Origin: Liolophura sinensis
Taxonomy: Eukaryota; Mollusca; Polyplacophora; Chitonida; Chitonidae
Assembly (NCBI RefSeq): GCF_032854445.1
Contig: NC_088303.1
Location: 9,245,501 to 9,309,500, forward strand
DNA length: 64,000 nt
Direction of reading: 5' to 3'
The position numbers were made by a program, and so were the translations under genes. The notes beneath the pieces were generated by a model that saw nothing but the letters and a program-made list of their open reading frames with translations, searched no databases and was not told where the DNA came from. Shown one piece after another: positions 45,700 through 58,112 of the stretch (positions within the stretch are counted from its first letter, which is position 1; every line of letters starts with the position of its first letter).

Positions 45700-48600
45700 G
45701 ATCAGGTGACTTGGAAATAACAATCGCGCGGCAACTATCACGACAACATCATCAGAATATATTGATTAATGTAAGAGTTCATTAATAAGGCTAAAATGCC
45801 AACAGAACTGAGCTTCAACTGCTTACAAGACACTGTTTGGTTGAGTACTTTAAGAATCTGTGATAGTTTTCCCAAGAAATACCGCCATATTTGCGATTCG
45901 CCTTTGACTGCACTATTTATGGAGATGAACGTAGATTATCACAGTCAGAAAAGAAGGATTATTAGGGCTTCACGACACTTTGGCAATATTTTACCCATAT
46001 CGTGGCAATCTAAGTGCTTTTAGATGATATATTTTGGGGTCATCCTGTAATAAAACAATAGTTTGAAGCTAATTAGCAAATGCATTGTGCATCACAACAA
46101 ATTGGAAACATCCTTGATTTTAGTTGTGAGATTGTGCTAACTTTCAAATATATTTTCTTGTGCATGAAAACTTCATGCTGGGCTTGCTAGTTTTTCTAAC
46201 AATCGTACCTAACAAAGCTACATTGACACAGTCTAATGTAAGTGAGTGAGTGAGTGCTTGGGGTTTAACGTCGTACTCAACAATTTTTCAGTCATATGAC
46301 GACGAAGGAATCATTAGGGTGCATGTACGTGTAATGTGCCTCCTTGTTGCAGGACGGATTTCCACCGCTCTTTTATTTAGTGCTGCCTCACTGAGACGAC
46401 TTACCGAAGGCAAGCAAGCCGCCCCGCCCGAGCCATTATACTGATACGGGTCAACCAGTCGTTGCACTATCCCCTTCATGCTGAACGCCAAGCGAGGAAG
46501 TTACAACTTCCTCTTTTAAAGTCTTAGGTGTGACTCGATCAAGGATTGATCCTGGATCTACCGGTCCAGTCTAATGTAAGAAACCATCTAAGACTGATAG
46601 TCTACCTAAATTCTTAATTTCCTTGATCGAAAGAAAGTCCCTGTTTAACCAGTCAAACCTTCCTAGTCGAGAACTTCTTTCTTCATTGCGCGAGTGATGT
46701 ATCAGTAAAATACATTATTTTACAAAAACGACGGCAGTCAGGTTATTGGAGGACGAAAGCGTCTTTATCCTACTAGCGGGGGGCACTATTCTAGTACAGA
46801 TCTAAAAGGCAGACTGGCTGTGGTCTGTTTTAACGGACACATTCCAACTTCAAAATGTTCCATAAATAAATCAACAACCTGTGTATTGTAAATGCAAAGG
46901 CTATAGTTGAAATGTCGCGTGTTGCTCATGATTATTTCATTTTGAATGCAGATTATAACATTGTTAGAGAATGGTGGAAGTCGAACAAATAAAGACAAAC
47001 TGTAAATAGGTAAATAAAAAAATTAAACAACTGATAGCTGAATACTGACAAATGAGAGTTTTATGGATTTTAACACCCTCTTGTATAAAGGGATTGTAAG
47101 CTATATGTACTATAGTTTTAACTTACAATCAAAAATTACAATCAGGTCCACCCTGTTGTAAATATTTACATTTCATTAACGATAAGTGCAAATACTTTCC
47201 TTAATTAGATTGTTAGTTAGTACTTTTATTTGCAATTGTCACAAGAAGGTGTTACGAGCTTTTTCTCACATGTTGTTGTTAGCTGATGAGTCATCATGAC
47301 GTTCAACTCTTTTGAAGATAAAGCAAGAAAAGTTGACCCGAACATTGCCTATTTACACAGGCCAACTTTATGTACAAATCAAATTTGGCCAACCATCGCT
47401 TTTGTAATCTACAAGCGCCTTTCTGTTGCCTTGTGCAAGCTGCGTAGACTCAGTTGTAGGGCCTACAATCGATTGTCGCTACAATCCCTTTGTGCAAGCG
47501 GGTGCTGATGGGGGAGTGTGAACGATAGGTGGGGTTTACGTAACGATCACACATGCGTGTAGGTAGGGCCAACATGTTCTCAGCCCCTTATCTTATAATG
47601 CTTTATTTCTCCTTTCAGACAAGTACGCACACTCAAGGGACAGAGGAAAACGTGTCAGCGTGCAATGGATAGTAAAACTGTGTGATCAACGAGGGTGTGA
47701 CTCTCAAACCTGAGGAACTGACAACCACGGGCAGTAGCGGTTTTACTTGTGGTATGAACTAGCCTTCTCATCGTTTTGTATACGCTTTTTTCGAACATAA
47801 CCTTGAATGATTTCACCTGTGAGTTTAAGGTTTAATGTTGAATCAGTCATGTCAGGTGTGATGGTGTACTAAACTTTGCTAAGATTCCCCTTTAAAAGAG
47901 GATTAGTGTGACATCTGTGTTTCTCCATCGATCCACAGGTAACCTGCGGGGTTTATTGTCAACGTGTTCTAATCGGCTTAATCAGCCTGCCCTATGCAGG
48001 TTCAATGCTACGGCAGCAGTGTAAGTTAAAAGTACCACTGCAAACCAGTGATGTACATTATTACAGCACGTCTTCACGAAATCATAGAACGATGTCCTTC
48101 AAATTCAGGAGAATCTGTGGAGTTGTGATAATGTGTATTATCATTTACAACTATGATCAATAAAATCAATAATGACAACCTTATATGGTGACGCAAAAGC
48201 TTGCTGGGTTTTTAATCGAATCACTGTGTCTTGGGCACGGAATTTATAGATCCCCTCGGTTCTCACTGCCAGTAGTGACACCCAGCGTTGGGTGATCTCG
48301 ATAGCTGAAGTCCACGTCTTCCACTAGTATGGCGTCCATGTCTGTAAGTCACGCGTGAAAAAAAAATTGGTGGTGAAGTCTGTGGATTACCTTTGCTTCT
48401 CCGAGTGGTTGAATTCGAAGTCGTGAATACTGGAAATTCCCAGCCCAAGAATGGTATTATACCTAATCTAATGATCCCATCGAAACACTACTACAGTCTC
48501 GAAATTTCTGTCCTGATTAATTTTCTGCTTATTCTCTTTCAGTTTGACACAGCAGAATTTATTTGTGTACTAGTAAAATGGTGAAGTTATACACAAGCAG

Positions 48601-48715
48601 TGGAGTATAGCATTCCGGTGCGACTTGAATTTACAAAACTTGGCTAGCTGATTTGTTTGGAAGGATGCTCATCTACATTACATGCTGATGTACGTCGGAG
48701 AGAAATTCCAGTTTG
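45700..48715. other. Intergenic apart from one SINE-B
   Basis: No coding region recognised. A stretch at 47619-47751 has weak splice-like ends and could be an untranslated exon of the sulfotransferase gene, without further support. Confidence 0.45.
46243..46566 (-). mobile_element. SINE-B copy with 14-bp target-site duplication
   Basis: (GTGA)n tail at left, GTCGTACTCAACAATTTTTC, body, and a truncated tRNA head at right. Flanked by CAGTCTAATGTAAG at 46229-46242 and 46567-46580. Very similar to the 31265 copy, so probably recent. Confidence 0.92.
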
Positions 48716-48719
48716 CAAA

Positions 48720-49245
48720 TTGGTTTTCTCTTTCTATTTGTAGTTATCTAACCATCTATTTTTCGTCTGTCTTCTATCTTGAAGAGTAATCTAGCCTTCT
48801 GTTTTTCGTTTATCTCCTCGTTTGCAAGTTATCTTACCGTCTGTTTTTGTCTCTGTTCAGTTATCTAACCATCTATTTTTCGACTATCTTTTCGTTTGTA
48901 AAGTTCTTTAACTTGCTATATTTCGGCTGCCTTCTTGCTCGCAAAGTTATCTAGCCTTCTGCTTTTGTCTCTCTTGTCGTTAGAAAAGCTACTTTGTCTC
49001 CTGTCTTTCGTTTCTCTTCTTGTTTGTAAAGTTGTTTAACCTTCTGTTTTCGTCTCTCTTATGGCTTGTACAATCATCTAACTTGGTTTTGTCTCTCTTC
49101 TCGCTGGCAAAGTTATTTTGCCTTCTGCTTTCCTCTCTTTTCTCGCTTGTAAAGTTATTTAACCGTTTGTTTTTCGTTTCTCCTCTCAAATGTAAAGTTA
49201 TTTAACCTTTTTTTTGTCTCTCCTCTCCTTTGTAAAGCTATCTAA
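48720..49245 (+). repeat. Pyrimidine-rich ~45-bp array ending at the sulfotransferase start exon
   Basis: About eleven units of the type TTTTCGTCTCTCTTCTCGCTTG + TAAAGTTATCTAACC. Each ends in a pyrimidine stretch followed by GTAAAG, so each looks like a splice acceptor. The last unit (CTCTCCTCTCCTTTGTAAAG at 49218-49237) lies 15 nt before the ATG. Confidence 0.8.
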
Positions 49246-49252
49246 GCCGAGA

Positions 49253-49361
49253 ATGCCAAATCCAGGACACTTCTGCGGACGGCGAGGATCTTTCGCCCTC
49301 TTGGCCATGGTAGCAGTGCTAGTAACCATCGGGATACACCATTACTGCATCTTATCAACAG
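49253..49361 (+). CDS. Sulfotransferase exon 1: cytoplasmic tail and signal anchor
   Basis: Residues 1-36: MPNPGHFCGRRGS then a hydrophobic span, ending ILSTG across TCAACAG|GTATAC (phase 1). The only ATG that puts a type II anchor in front of exons 2 and 3. An upstream non-coding exon is possible because an acceptor-like array abuts it. Confidence 0.7.
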
Positions 49362-52300
49362 GTATACGCTGATATTTATTGTTTATATATTTACTTGCTT
49401 TACTGTGAACTTATTGAGCCATGACAACAGGGAGATTTGATGGTTAAAACATATCCGCAAGACTCTACGACCTATACTGACAGATTTGTCCATCAATTTT
49501 CATATTCAGTTCGATTATAAACAAGCTACATTGGTTTGATTTGACTTTCGCCTTAACGCCGTTATAGGTAGATAAAACCAGAGTTGAGCCTCCGACATGT
49601 GACAAATGACTGACGAACTTTCCAACAAAGACCTAATGTGCAAAGGGGTCAGGCAAGAAAAGTATTCTGTCAACGATTGATACGACACCAATAAATCTAA
49701 GATACCAAACCTTCGAAAAGGAAGCACAGGTGAATTAACTAGCAAGTTTATTCAGCTTGCCAGAGTCACCTTGCTGTCGAGACACCCACACAAATGGTGC
49801 ACCTTTGCGTAACAGGGAATTCAAGTCATGGACTCCAGCACTGTAATTGGGGATAAATTTTCTAAACCAGTTAAAAAGACCCATAGCTCTTCTCAGTGCG
49901 TTGACCGATGTCGGCACTGGATAATTCCGAATACCTTTCACACGGTCACTAGGGGCCCATCAGAGGAGATCTCATGCCCCCAAAACACGCACTGTTTCCG
50001 TGCAAGTGTACACTTTTGTGGACCAGGTTTGAAGTTAGCGAGGTCCGGAGACCCATCGGTTTCCAAAACAGGTGTGGAAAGCTGTGTATTTTTGTCACTT
50101 CGGCGATATACCCATTTGAAAGAATCCCGAGTTTAGGCCTATGGAGCTAATGAAATTTGGCCGCTTCTGTGAAAATGATTCCGTTAAATCCTGTAAATCT
50201 GAAATGATGTACCGGAATTCCTGCGTTTGGGAATTCAGATATCTGAAATCACAGCAAAAGCGGAAGTGAGATAAACTGCTCTGTCGTGAGTCAGAGGGCT
50301 GACTATTTTTAGCGATACGTTTAGACACCAAAACCATCCAACTAGTTATGGGTAAATCAACCTTTTCATCTAATCACACCTTACTCCAATAAGTGATCTA
50401 ACTGATGGCGTAAAACTTGCTTTTTGTCTGGAGTTAACCGATAAGGGCGCTGATGTTTGGAGACTGCATTCGGTTTCAGATGAATAGTATCTTTCGACAG
50501 CATGGGTTAGTCCTAGCCCCTGGTTGTCTGGAGTAACAAATATATCTTTGTTAGCATACAAACATTGTTCCAACCTGTGTTTCTCAGCAGTGGACAGTGA
50601 ACATTATAACAAATCAAAACAGTTCAAAAATAATGGTGGAATAACATTGGGAACATTTGCTGGCTGGTCTTGAACAGTAACATGTGCACACACAGGACTT
50701 TGCTTAACAGAATGCCGAGTATGTACAGGAAAAATAACACTGTCATTATCAAAAAGATTAAAATCTGCGAATAGAAATCCACGGGGCAGAGAACACGTTT
50801 CATTTGTCAAATGTAACACTTTAACTGGGATACAATTTGTTGTCGAAACAACCACTACAGCTTTGGAAACAAACAAATCTTTCCGAATTGCATCATTGTG
50901 AACACAACAAACTTCCTGGCTACCAGAGTTTACTACTTTGGGGACTTTCGCCCTGATAATCATTTCAGTGCGCGGTGGAAGTTTGACCTGTTTAGCAATC
51001 CGAACTTTGGTATGAGTAACTTTGCATGTATTCGTCTGAAAATTCCATAGCTCACTATGTTTCCGCAAAAAATGATAACTAAATATCAGTGCTGCGATGT
51101 TTGTGTCAGAATATACACAGTAATTTTCTGTTTACCCGTGGGCAATCGAACAGTAACTCGAGCTGTTCCAAAAACATCAGCATGTGTGTTATCAGCCAGT
51201 AAAGTAGATGAAAATTACAAAGGTGTAATGGACGATTTTAACACAGTGAGCAAAGAACAATACAAATCATGTGACATTAAATTTACACAGCTACATCTAC
51301 CAAGCAACGCAGACACTTTAAATGTACCAAACTTCACAGGTAAATACAGAAAGGTAGGGGAATGATTACCAGTGTCACTATCACCACTACTAGCACTAGC
51401 AGCATCAAAATCACCATCTGGAAAAGTACAGTCAGAGTCGGTGTCCACACAGGCACAAGCAATACATGTGTACGAGCTGGGGGTGAGCTTCTGTGACGAT
51501 GACGCATAAAACGTTCTACTACTTTCCCGGACGACCGACGACCAAGTGTCCCCCGGGAGGTAAGCGTTTCTTTGGTCTTGTTCTGGACGGCGTTGAGGGG
51601 TAGGAACATCCGTACAAGGACGTACAAATAGCCACGAGACGAGACGACACGAGCAAGCTACGTGGTCAAACTGTTCACACAGCTGACATTTCAAATTCGG
51701 GTTTGAGCCACGACCTCGATTCATTCAGTAACACAACCTCTTAGGGTGACCAGTGCCACGACACAAAAAGCGCTGAATCGGACCTTTAGGGACAGCGGAT
51801 GGACTAGTAAGTGGTATTTGGGGCGGTGGCAGGAAAGGTTGCTGAGGTGGCGGCTGTTTATTCAAATCTGCCCGCAGAGAAGACAAATCACGAGTCAGAT
51901 CGGAAATCTGCGCCCGAAGAGCTTGTACAGCAGCGACAGAAGCTGCAGGTGAAGTATCCTGGATGGTAGGAGGGTGTGGTATCACGAGATATCTCAGGCG
52001 TCGATCGGTGTCCATAGGCCTCACCCATTTTAGCCGTGGAAAGGGCGTCGAGATGGGAGACAGGGTTATTAGCCCGTACAAAAGGCTATTTTGCATGGTA
52101 ACAATTCAATAAAACGTTGTGGAATGTCACGATCAGTTTTCTTGAGTTTGAGGGCCTTCTCAGCGAAAGATCCTTGAAAATAGTCCAGGGACTGGTCGGC
52201 AGTGAGGCGTAACTTATGGAAAAGCTCCGCGTTCACAAGTAACTGAGCATTTGATTGAGAATCGGCACCCAGGTATCGTTGGCGAAAGGCGTCTTCCAGT

Positions 52301-55300
52301 GCTGAACAGGTTGTAGTGACGAAAATCATACCAGGGCAGGGCCATTCAGATGTACGTGAAAGGCGGCAGCCTTACGTGTGAAGTTGTCAGGTCCTTGGAG
52401 GTCTATGGAGACGCACGGTTATCCTTTAACAGGTCATTTGCACGTTTATTACTGAACAGTTCATTTTCGTCGTGATAAGAATGATCACCACCCAAAAGAT
52501 AGTGGGTAAATAACGGTGGCGGGGACTCCACAGAAAAACAACGTCGCGGCAACATAGGATCGTGTGAATGTGAGGGAGTTAATAAGTCACAGGCTACAGT
52601 CAACTCAGCGCCGACCATAAAGAAATCGAGCGAAACACAAAACAGAGTCAGAGAGTGCATGCTAGTGACAGTCCAAACACGAGAGCACGTCGTTGTTGTT
52701 GTACCAACAAAATCAAATTTTGGTTCTCCACCATGTTACTTCCAGTTCGCGTCACGCGACGCTTACTGGCAGTGCAAGAGGATTTCTTTGGGGAGCACTC
52801 GCTTCACTAAACTCTCTGACACCATCAAGTTCTAACAGAATTGTGTTAATTTTTGAACACAACAAACCAGAATTACAACGTCCCTTACAGTCGCGTCCTG
52901 TCTCTCGCTTTGCAGGGGTACCACAAATGCTTTTCGAGGCTATCCCTATCACGTGACCATACGTCACTGGTAATTAATAACGATGCCATGTGTAGGCTTA
53001 TCCAAACAGCGAACTGACTGACAATGCATGTCCTGCACACACTTACATTGACAAACTTTAGTCAAATGATTAGTCAAATGATTATCAAAAATAAAAAAAA
53101 TATACTCCATACAATGGGGAGTATTACAATGCGATTGGTAGGGTAATGGCATTTCCCTGGTCAAATATATGTGTATATACAGATTAGGATTTCGGCAGAT
53201 GCCAGAATTGCATCCGACGATTCGCCAGTTACTTTCTGTGGGTCGCTGGTTTCCTCTGGGTGTACTACCTTCCTCCTCCTGTGAAACACGCACAGCTGTG
53301 AAGCTGAATTCCTGTAGTGTAATGTTGTTATATATGCATTTAGCCAGCCCATTAAGATTACGTTATATGTTTGTTTACATTATATTTGTTTACATTATTT
53401 TTGCTTACATCTTCGTCATGTTGATGCATCTTTCTGATAGTGAAATTTGTTTGATTCTATTCAGCTTGAACCACACACAGGATAGGAAGGAGATGTGTGC
53501 AAAAAAGTCTTTTGATCTGGAAAACAACACGTACAGCCATGCTAGTTTCGCTAGCCACGTGTGCAAAAAAGTGAAAAACGTACAGTCATGCTAGTTCTGC
53601 TAGCCAAGTGTGCAAAAACATGAAAAACGTACAGCCATGCTCTGAACACGTGTTCGAAAACGTGAATAACTTGCAGCCATACTAAAGCTAGGCTAGAAAT
53701 GTGTACAAAAGTGTGAACAACGAACAGCCATTTTAGTTAAGCTATAGCTGTGTGTACAGCTAAGCTATAGCTCCACTAGCCATATACAACCATGCTAGTT
53801 CCAGAAGTCGTGTACACAAAAGCGTGAGAAACGAACTGCTGTGCTATTGTTCCGCTAGCCATGTGTACCAAAGCGCGATAAATGTACAACCCCGTTATAG
53901 TTTTGCTAGTCATGTGTAGCAAAACACGACAAATGCACAGCCATGCTATTGTCCCGCTAGTTGTGTGTATAAAAGCTCATCACATTTAAAATGTTCTTTG
54001 TTTGTTGATTACATGTACGTGTTTTGATTTTCAGGCCTCCAATCAAGACCGCGTATTATACGTATTATACAGGTAATATAATTTTCCATCGTCGTCACAA
54101 ATATCTGGAGTTTCTCCAAAAGGAAAGCAAGTAACTCACAACACACAAGTTCTGTAAGTCATACCCAACGTTTGATGGGTTAGGCTCAGACTCAACTAAT
54201 CCATAGAATAAATGAAAACGACAGTGCCCTTTTCATTTTGCTTAAATTCATTTTGATTTATTTGAAAAAATCATCCAATTTTCAGAAATAAATCAAATTT
54301 TCACATGGTAATAGTAGTATCATTCACTCCTGTAGAAACGTGTAGGGGCAAAAAAAATCTCTCTTTTTTGGCTAAATCGTTTCGTAATACAAGATAAAAA
54401 AGCGACTTTTTTCCCATAATATAGGAGCAAAATATAATAAAGATATCAATGGTACCTGGAAAAGATAAACGAGGATAATGTAGCTTGGACAATGTCTTAT
54501 AAGTATTTTAGAAAAGCAAAATTTCGGGCTTATTCATCTAAGCCGAAACAAAGTTTTCACAAATTATATTTTTACGCTGTTGTTTTTGTAATTTAATTTT
54601 TCCACAGACGCCGTACCTAAACAGAACCAAAGTTGTTGGCGCTGTGAATGACCAAATCTTAGGCCGCTTGAATTCCGGTATGCATCGACAACGACACGAT
54701 ACCTTACTTTCCGCGTGCTCGGACATGGACTGGCTGGAATATAGAGGGAACAGTTCGGAAATGTCTGTGAGAAATCATCTCGTTGTCGACAGAAGAAGTA
54801 AACTCATATTTTGTACGATAGAGAAAATCGGATCTACATTTTGGAAACGCGTCCTTCAGATTACATCCGGGTTGCGACCACAGAGGAGCCCATACGATAT
54901 CCCAGCCGACGACGCCCACGGTAATGCATTAGAGACGTTTGCTGACTTGACATTCTACGAGATCATGGAACTTGCCTCATCCTACAAAAAGATTTTGTTT
55001 GTCAGGAATCCGTATTACAGACTTTTTTCTTGCTACATAGACAAATTCTTTCTTCCTAATACAGCGTATTTTAAGCTTAGAGTGCACGTGGCAAAACTAT
55101 TTCCCACGAAATACACAGAAGACGGGTGTGCACCGTTTGTCACATTTAACCAGTTCGTCAAATTTGTCATTCATTCTGTGAAAACTCACAAGTTAATAGA
55201 TGGTCATTTTGCGCCCATATACGATCATTGTAAGCCGTGCCAACTGAAGTATGACATTATTGGTAAGATGGAGAGTTTCGCAGCTGATGCCCAATATACC

Positions 55301-55774
55301 ATCAATTCTCAGAATTTAAGCCATCTTCTGAACGTTAACCTTATGGATGATTCAAATGACAGCGACACCATAATTGACAAAACCAAGCACTTGTACCAAC
55401 GAAGAAATGAGATAGAAAAATGCATGCCGTTTTCAAGAGCCATGAAACTGTTCTGGCGAGCGTTGCAGATAAGAGGTGTGATAGCCAAAGAATATGATTT
55501 ACCTGCCAGATTTCTCTCCAACGAATCCCTGGGTTCTAAAGACATGATTGAATCTCTTCTGCACTCAAACAGGATGGCCGAGGCTGGGAAAAGACGAGCC
55601 AACCGGGACGAAGCTGTACTAGAAGCCTACAGAACTGTATCCGCAGAGGATCTTAGCGAGTTTAAAAGACTATTCAGACCAGATTTTGAAGTGTTTGGCT
55701 ATAGCAGAGAGCTAAATATCATGCCGGCCAGGGGAGAATCTAACAAAGGGTTTTCTTTTCTGAGGATAGAATAA
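49253..55774 (+). CDS. Carbohydrate sulfotransferase (CHST8-14 / Sulfotransfer_2 type), three coding exons
   Basis: Exons 49253-49361, 54035-54072 and 54608-55774 join in phase (1, then 0) to 437 codons plus stop. Exon 1 codes a type II signal anchor (FALLAMVAVLVTIGIHHYC, residues about 14-32), placing the enzyme in the Golgi with a luminal catalytic domain. PAPS-binding motifs: KIGSTFWKR (5'-phosphosulfate loop, residues 122-130) and VRNPYYRLFSCYIDKF (3'-phosphate site, about 181-196). The family block GHFAPIYDHCKPCQLKYDII is at about 247-266. Members transfer sulfate to GalNAc, chondroitin, dermatan or HNK-1 glycans; the acceptor here cannot be told. The N-terminal stem is short. Intron 1 (4.7 kb) holds an antisense Ty3/gypsy remnant. 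The exon 1 ATG has A at -3. Confidence 0.88.
49515..52966 (-). mobile_element. Ty3/gypsy LTR retrotransposon remnant, antisense in sulfotransferase intron 1
   Basis: Minus-strand order: 5' LTR candidate, primer site, gag, protease/linker, RT and start of RNase H. Gag has a capsid-like piece (52329-52069) and a degenerate knuckle (CRGTGHPKRLC); a full CCHC knuckle, CQLCEQFDHVACSC, is near 51700. RT pieces include FRFCCDFRYLN (50260) and PVPTSVNALRRAMGLFNWFR then KFIPNYSAGV (49930-49830); an RNase H start (PVLPFRRFGI) is at 49725. Stops and frameshifts are throughout. No 3' LTR or integrase was found. Confidence 0.8.
52734..52966 (-). repeat. Candidate 5' LTR with primer-binding site
   Basis: On the minus strand a 233-bp stretch starts TGACGTATGG and ends GAAGTAACA, followed directly by TGGTGGAGAACCA (52733-52721), which begins with TGG as a tRNA primer site should. 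Without a second LTR the left boundary is a guess. Confidence 0.45.
53500..53970 (+). repeat. Diverged ~50-55 bp tandem array in sulfotransferase intron 1
   Basis: About eight units with the motifs CAGCCATGCTAGTT, CTAGCCA(T/A)GTGT and AAAGTGTGAAAAACG. It ends about 65 bp before exon 2. No splice-site copies seen. Confidence 0.75.
54035..54072 (+). CDS. Sulfotransferase exon 2: stem microexon
   Basis: A 38-nt exon, residues 37-49 (GLQSRPRIIRIIQ), between GATTTTCAG and ACAG|GTAATA. Phases 1 in and 0 out match its neighbours. The short size lowers confidence. Confidence 0.6.
54608..55774 (+). CDS. Sulfotransferase exon 3: catalytic domain
   Basis: Residues 50-437 plus TAA. Acceptor TTTTCCACAG. 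Carries every PAPS-binding and family motif (see the gene entry). An ATTAAA at 56015 is the first plausible poly(A) signal. Confidence 0.93.
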   Translation, partial: TPYLNRTKVVGAVNDQILGRLNSGMHRQRHDTLLSACSDMDWLEYRGNSSEMSVRNHLVVDRRSKLIFCTIEKIGSTFWKRVLQITSGLRPQRSPYDIPADDAHGNALETFADLTFYEIMELASSYKKILFVRNPYYRLFSCYIDKFFLPNTAYFKLRVHVAKLFPTKYTEDGCAPFVTFNQFVKFVIHSVKTHKLIDGHFAPIYDHCKPCQLKYDIIGKMESFAADAQYTINSQNLSHLLNVNLMDDSNDSDTIIDKTKHLYQRRNEIEKCMPFSRAMKLFWRALQIRGVIAKEYDLPARFLSNESLGSKDMIESLLHSNRMAEAGKRRANRDEAVLEAYRTVSAEDLSEFKRLFRPDFEVFGYSRELNIMPARGESNKGFSFLRIE

Positions 55775-55799
55775 CAGCTGGGTGATTCTACTCCACAAC

Positions 55800-58100
55800 T
55801 TCACGCGCATGTATGTTTTAATACAATGGATATATAACACAAGTATGTAATCAACCTTTACCCCTCTGTCACCATTAATATTTTTTTCCATGCTTAAGCC
55901 ATTTTTTGATATGATTTGGCGACACAACCACTTATTCAACAGGTGAATCGCACCCACCAACCTCTCCTACAGCTGGCATAAGTTAACCCCATTTGAAGTA
56001 ACTGTATTATATGAATTAAACTTTTCGAAGAATTCATTGTAATCAGCATGTTTTGTGCGTTTTACTATAAAGCATACCTTTCTCAACAGTTACTTGCTTT
56101 TTGAGATATTGACATCTGTTAAATTTATTGATTTAATCATGTGATTTGTGCCATCGTACTAAAGAGTCTAACCAAATGAAAAAGCAAATGTTCAGTCTAT
56201 ATTCATTTAATTTGATTTAATTTGAAGTATTTGACCTGTGTTTGACCCCGTAGTCAAGAGTATATCCCTTACACGACCAAAGTCTCTATAGGGCTATAAG
56301 GAGAAAAGTGACACTATGTACATGCATGACCCGGAACTATGTAGTGGCTTTAAATACAAATGACGTATCAGCATATGCAGATACGAAGCGCTAATTTTAC
56401 ACTGCTCCACGTTTAGCCCATAGTAAGGCTGTGGCGACAATAACAAATGATATTGGTTGACACACTGATGACGTTTATGTGCTTATCTCTCCAGTAGATG
56501 AATGTATGAATTTCACGTTGTTTACGGAAGCGCGTACATGCCATATTCTGTTGTCGATGCGTGACGAAAGAATTATTCAGACTGAAAAAGCGTCAGAGAG
56601 GTGCATAGAGGAAATACAATGAGTGACCCATTATATCAATTTTATTAAACGAGTGGTGTAATTTTCAGTCTGTGGCAAGGAACAAAAAAAATTACATCAC
56701 GAGTTTAATAAATTTGATATAATGGCTCACGAATTACATATCCTACTTACTTTTTTTGTACGGATTTAGGAGATTGATAGAGAAGATAACATATGTTCGT
56801 TTTGGCAAGTATGTAAATGAGATGCCTACTGAAATCGATATATGTGAAACGGTTGGAGCCAAATCACACATTTAGCTAAATATAGTTCTAGAAAACACTG
56901 AGGAAATCTGTGATTTCTGTTAACAGAAAACACAGTTATTTAGTGTGCTATTAGACGACGAGCTTTGATTTGTTAAAAAAAATCAGCATTCATAACTGCT
57001 CATTTATCGAAACATTGGGCTCCAAAATTGTGACCTATATCTAGTGATGTCATATCTCTGTGACATCCCGCGATGACTTGCAGGGTGCGAGGAGCGATGA
57101 TTTTGAAAATCATGCTGAATGGAATATTCAAATTTATGCTTTTAACGCGATCAATTCACTTCAAAATTTATTTCTGGTCTTACTAACTATCGTGGGCATT
57201 CGAGACTGCAACAAAACCGTGTCTACGATGTTTCCAAAAACCTGATTTTGGTTCTGTTTTAGACATTCCGTGTGTTGGTAGACTTTATGTTTTGTCAAAG
57301 GCTCACAGTGAGACCAATTATCGTGTTGTGGCAAGCAGAATGGACTAGATCTAAAAATTATCTTAAGGTAGATCAGTTGCAGACCAGTTCATACACACGC
57401 GACAACTCTTTGATACTCTACAAAATACTAAGGAAAGTTTGTAGATTTTTAATCTCGAGAAAATCTGATACCGACGCATGCTGCGGTCATTGAACTCCAG
57501 TTCATTGTTTGCGAGAACCGGTACCTTTTTTTTTAGGCTTACTAGCGCATCCTTTCTTTTCAACAAAATTTACTAGTTTTTACATTTCATGAAGATAAAA
57601 TTTATGCCTATCCAGTGTCCAAAATAAAGTGAACCGTTTGGTACCAAGAAACCGACGGAAACCGGCATTACCGTGTAGTAAGTGATCGTTAGCCTCGTTT
57701 GTTTAACGGCAACAAAGAATAGAAGTAGTCCGGTGTACAGTTGTACTTTTTCATGGGATAAACTTGTCAATGAAAGTTGCGGTTTATTTATATAACTCGT
57801 GGAATATTGAAAATTTACGTTACTGTTCTTATATGACTGACACTTGCAAGCTATGGGATAAACATACTTATGGTATGTCTACACCACCATACATGTCGGT
57901 TTTATGTTACAAGTCACCCCCCCCCCCCCCACCCCACCCACACACACACACCCAACCACCGAGTTACGTGGGAGGGATATTCTAGTGTCCTGAGGCAACT
58001 CTGTAACGGTCTACTTCGTACATGAACATACAAATGATCGCCGCTTCTCACTGCTTCACAGTCAGTGAGAGCATAAGGGTGTTACCGGTAACAGTGTTAC
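55800..58100. other. Intergenic between the sulfotransferase and C1q genes
   Basis: Holds the foldback element and a C-run plus CA-rich tract (57916-57955). No coding region seen. Confidence 0.6.
56619..56732. mobile_element. Foldback (long inverted repeat) element
   Basis: Left arm GAGTGACCCATTATATCAAT (56621 on) and right arm ending ATTTGATATAATGGCTCAC (56730) are inverted copies about 46 nt long with about six mismatches and a loop of about 20 nt. Probably a MITE-like remnant; no coding capacity. Confidence 0.75.
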
Positions 58101-58112
58101 TAGCGTGATAAG

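Noticed and set aside
47619-47751. 5' UTR exon of the sulfotransferase gene
   Set aside because: Splice-like ends only; no support beyond that.
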